From JAENVU01 sp038250905 (GTDB lineage Bacteria; Actinomycetota; Acidimicrobiia; IMCC26256; JAENVU01), in contig JBBSBV010000013.1 of assembly GCA_038250905.1 (NCBI GenBank), positions 1 through 64,000 on the forward strand: a DNA stretch of 64,000 nucleotides. The letters run 5' to 3'. The position numbers and the translations under genes were made by a program. Shown here one piece after another: positions 60,333 through 64,000 of this stretch (the first letter of the stretch is position 1; each line of letters opens with the position of its first letter). The notes under the pieces are model-generated. The model did no database searches, was not told the origin of the DNA, and worked only from the letters and a program-made list of their open reading frames with translations.

Positions 60333-61106
60333 TCAGCGGCCCTGGAACTCCGGGGGCCGCTTCTCGGCGAACGCGGCCAGACCTTCCTGCAGGTCGTCGC
60401 TGAGAAACGCACGCTGCTCGAGCAGCCGGATCTCGTCGGCCGCGGCATCGTCGAGCATCCCGGCGGCGTCCACCAGGTTCACCGCGCGCTTGTGGCCCTG
60501 CACCGTGATCGGTGCGAGCGCCGCGATCTCCGACGCGAAGGCCAACGCCTCGGTGCGCGTGTCCTCGACACACCGCGTCACCAGGCCCAGACGGCGCGCT
60601 TCGTCGCGGTCCACGTACCGGCTCGTGACGAGCAGGTCGCGGGCATTGCTGTGACCGACCAACTGGACCAGGCGGGTGACGTTGGCCGGACTCAGCACGA
60701 TGCCGAGCTTCGAAGCGGGAATCCCGAACACCGCCTGCGGACCGGCGACCCGGAAGTCGCACGCGACCACGAACTGCGTCCCGGCACCGATGGCCGGACC
60801 GTGCACGGCCGCGATGACCGGGGCCGGGTACTGCTCGATCGCGTTGCACAACAACTCGAACGACGGTCGGAACGAATCTTCCTTCCCGTGCGCGAGCCCA
60901 CTGTGGTCGGCGGTACGACGCACGATGTCGGCGCCGGCACAGAATGCGCTGCCCTCGGCCGCGATCACCACCGCGCGTAGATCGGGCGACGACTCGAGGT
61001 AGCCGCGCAGATCGTCACACAACTCCGCGTTGAGCGCGTTGCGGCGGTCCGGTCGGTCCAGGATCGCGAGACCGACGTAGGGGGCGGGTTCCTCCCAGTG
61101 GATCAC
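60333..61106 (-). CDS. Enoyl-CoA hydratase/isomerase family protein
   Basis: The 257-residue crotonase-fold protein has the oxyanion loops AFCAGADI and HGPAIGAGTQ. Position-specific catalytic Glu residues of true hydratases are not obvious: the second site reads SKLGIVLSPA, where Glu is often found. It may thus be an isomerase or another crotonase relative. A GTG at 61106 overlaps the stop of the biotinyl protein gene (GTGA), which links it to acyl-CoA carboxylation. Confidence 0.87.
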   Translation of the reverse strand: MIHWEEPAPYVGLAILDRPDRRNALNAELCDDLRGYLESSPDLRAVVIAAEGSAFCAGADIVRRTADHSGLAHGKEDSFRPSFELLCNAIEQYPAPVIAAVHGPAIGAGTQFVVACDFRVAGPQAVFGIPASKLGIVLSPANVTRLVQLVGHSNARDLLVTSRYVDRDEARRLGLVTRCVEDTRTEALAFASEIAALAPITVQGHKRAVNLVDAAGMLDDAAADEIRLLEQRAFLSDDLQEGLAAFAEKRPPEFQGR

Positions 61107-61321
61107 GATTCGTCGATGATCGCGATGAGGTCGCCTTCCTGGACAACCTGATCGGGCACCACGTGCAACTCGCGTACGACGCCCGGGGTCTCGGTGATCA
61201 CCGGGATCTCCATCTTCATGGACTCGAGGATGCAGATCTCGTCGCCTTCGGCGATCAACTGACCCTCGTCGACCACGACTTGCCACACGTTCGCGGTGAT
61301 CTCCGCGCGAATCTCAGCCAT
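61103..61321 (-). CDS. Biotinyl/lipoyl carrier protein
   Basis: The 72-residue single-domain protein has the biotinylation motif LESMKMEIPV, with Lys36 as the attachment site. It resembles the free-standing biotin carboxyl carrier proteins of actinobacteria. It should carry carboxybiotin to a carboxyltransferase, possibly the one encoded 1 kb upstream. It is coupled to the crotonase gene. Confidence 0.9.
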   Translation of the reverse strand: MAEIRAEITANVWQVVVDEGQLIAEGDEICILESMKMEIPVITETPGVVRELHVVPDQVVQEGDLIAIIDES

Positions 61322-61440
61322 GGCGCGCACCCTAATCGCTTGCCCCACGACGCCCGCGACCCCGAAACTCCTGGGGACGAAGGCCCGCCACGCGCAGTGG
61401 CTCGCGTGATACTCGGGCCCCGCCCGACCGGAGGTCTCAC

Positions 61441-62289
61441 GTGAACGAAGCTCAGATCGAACGGTGGAACGGCACCGAGTCCGACCACTGGTTCCGGAAC
61501 TCGGACCGGTACGACGCCCAACTCGCGCCGTTCCTCGACGCCATCCTCGAGACCGCCCGCATCGACGATGACGTCGTGCTCGACGTCGGCTGTGGGTGTG
61601 GCGCACTCGCACTCGGGGCCGCACCGGCCGCGGCGCGGGTCACCGGACTCGACATCTCCGCGCCGCTCCTGTCCGTTGCCCGCGATCGGTTGGCGAAGCG
61701 TGGCGTCGGCAACATCGAGTTCGTGCAGGGCGATGCACAGGTCTGGCCGACCGGAGCCGACCCCGACGCCGCCCGCGGACAGTTCGACATCATGGTGAGC
61801 CGGTTCGGACTGATGTTCTTCGACGACCCGGTCCGCGCGTTCACCAACCTACGGTCGAACCTCCGGCCGGGCGGGCGGGCCGTCTTCGCGTGTTGGCAGG
61901 AACTCGGCAAGCAGCAGTGGCTCCTCGAACCCGCGGTGGCCGCGGCGCCGTACCTGCCCCCGGCACCGACGTCGCCTCCCCCGGGTCCGGGGATGTTCGC
62001 CCTGGCCGACCCGGCGGCGGTCGAGTCCTTGCTCACGCAGTGCGGATTCGCGTCGGTCGACCTCGCCGACTGCTCCACCTCGCTCTCGCCCGGTGGTCCC
62101 GGGACCGTGGCCGATGCGGTCGAGTTCTTCGCATCGACCGGGATCGCCCGCTCGATGCTCGATCCCGCGCCACCGGAAGCGCGCGCCGCGGCCATCGACG
62201 CGGTCACCGAGCGCTTCACCGAGCAGCACGACGGCACCGGGGTCCACATGGACTCGGCCGCCTGGATCGTCAGCGCGACCGCAGTCTGA
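61441..62289 (+). CDS. Class I SAM-dependent methyltransferase
   Basis: The 282-residue methyltransferase has motif I VVLDVGCGCGALALGA, GLDISAPLL, and FGLMFFDDPVRAFTNLRSNL with post-motif LRPGGRAVFACWQ. It resembles the UbiE/Methyltransf_11 group. The substrate is unknown. It starts with GTG and lies on the opposite strand between the two acyl-CoA loci, without a partner. Confidence 0.9.
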   Translation: MNEAQIERWNGTESDHWFRNSDRYDAQLAPFLDAILETARIDDDVVLDVGCGCGALALGAAPAAARVTGLDISAPLLSVARDRLAKRGVGNIEFVQGDAQVWPTGADPDAARGQFDIMVSRFGLMFFDDPVRAFTNLRSNLRPGGRAVFACWQELGKQQWLLEPAVAAAPYLPPAPTSPPPGPGMFALADPAAVESLLTQCGFASVDLADCSTSLSPGGPGTVADAVEFFASTGIARSMLDPAPPEARAAAIDAVTERFTEQHDGTGVHMDSAAWIVSATAV

Positions 62290-62310
62290 CGATCGGCGCG
62301 CTCGCCGCGG

Positions 62311-63900
<1,590 letters not shown>

Positions 63901-63964
63901 CTGGGCTCCTCGAACGCGATGTCGTCCGGCAGGGACGCGAAGCGCCGAGGTTACGCTCGCCGTC

Positions 63965-64000
63965 GTGGGGCATGGGTTGGACGGACGGGTCGCGGTGATC
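63965..64000 (+). CDS. Start of a probable short-chain dehydrogenase (partial)
   Basis: The last 36 bases read GTG followed by codons for GHGLDGRVAVI, the typical N-terminus of a short-chain dehydrogenase/reductase just before the TGxxxGIG cofactor loop. The gene runs out of the window. The identity rests on 12 residues. Confidence 0.45.
   Translation, partial: MGHGLDGRVAVI

Overview
The window is dense, very GC-rich (roughly 70%) bacterial chromosome. It contains a WhiB protein, a PdtaS-type histidine kinase, a Mycobacterium-like pair of ArsA-family ATPases, a DUF3107 protein, a class E sortase, many GTG starts and many 4-base ATGA/GTGA gene overlaps. This points to an actinobacterium. A complete System I (Ccm) cytochrome c maturation operon, rather than the ResB/ResC system usual in the phylum, suggests a deep lineage such as Acidimicrobiia; that placement is inference. 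No rRNA, tRNA, CRISPR array, prophage or insertion sequence was seen.

Layout. 0-6 kb: TetR repressor and DHA2 drug exporter with a perfect palindromic operator, an ECF sigma factor coupled to a membrane-anchored protein, dihydrodipicolinate synthase and a TauE/SafE permease. 6-18 kb: family 5 uracil-DNA glycosylase; a coupled lipid kinase plus two-subunit ABC exporter; glycerophosphodiesterase; convergent whiB and pdtaS; an MFS exporter; the ArsA pair; DUF3107. 18-21.5 kb: a 1,140-residue secreted subtilase with a beta-propeller. 21.6-28.7 kb: an iron-sulfur and radical chemistry neighbourhood with Mrp, a SufR-like regulator, a cysteine-desulfurase-like protein lacking the PLP lysine, a VOC protein, DUF169, NfuA, an ATP-grasp enzyme and a CCAEP-tail radical SAM protein. 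28.7-30.7 kb: a loose, gene-poor patch with a small lipoprotein, a 44-bp palindrome and a sulfotransferase. 30.7-36 kb: MMPL transporter, aconitase and a GntR regulator overlapping aconitase. 36-44 kb: cupredoxin, NarL-type two-component pair, sulfite-oxidase-like enzyme, sulfonate-type ABC importer and a diguanylate cyclase. 44.2-51.3 kb: cyclophilin and ccmA-B-C-D-E-F-G-H-I. 51.5-60.3 kb: sortase, then a divergent cell-envelope locus (GT-C protein, response regulator, kinase and epimerase on one side; glycosyltransferase, DUF2064, methyltransferase, cytochrome b-molybdopterin fusion and membrane protein on the other). 60.3-64 kb: acyl-CoA metabolism (enoyl-CoA hydratase, biotinyl protein, carboxyltransferase) and the first codons of a probable SDR.

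The strongest candidates for unusual biology are the four-gene SufR-like operon with the lysine-less NifS homologue, the adjacent ATP-grasp/CCAEP radical SAM pair, and the envelope operon whose fusion enzyme keeps an internal twin-arginine motif between a heme-b-type membrane domain and a molybdenum domain. Much of the rest is ordinary housekeeping, transport and signalling.
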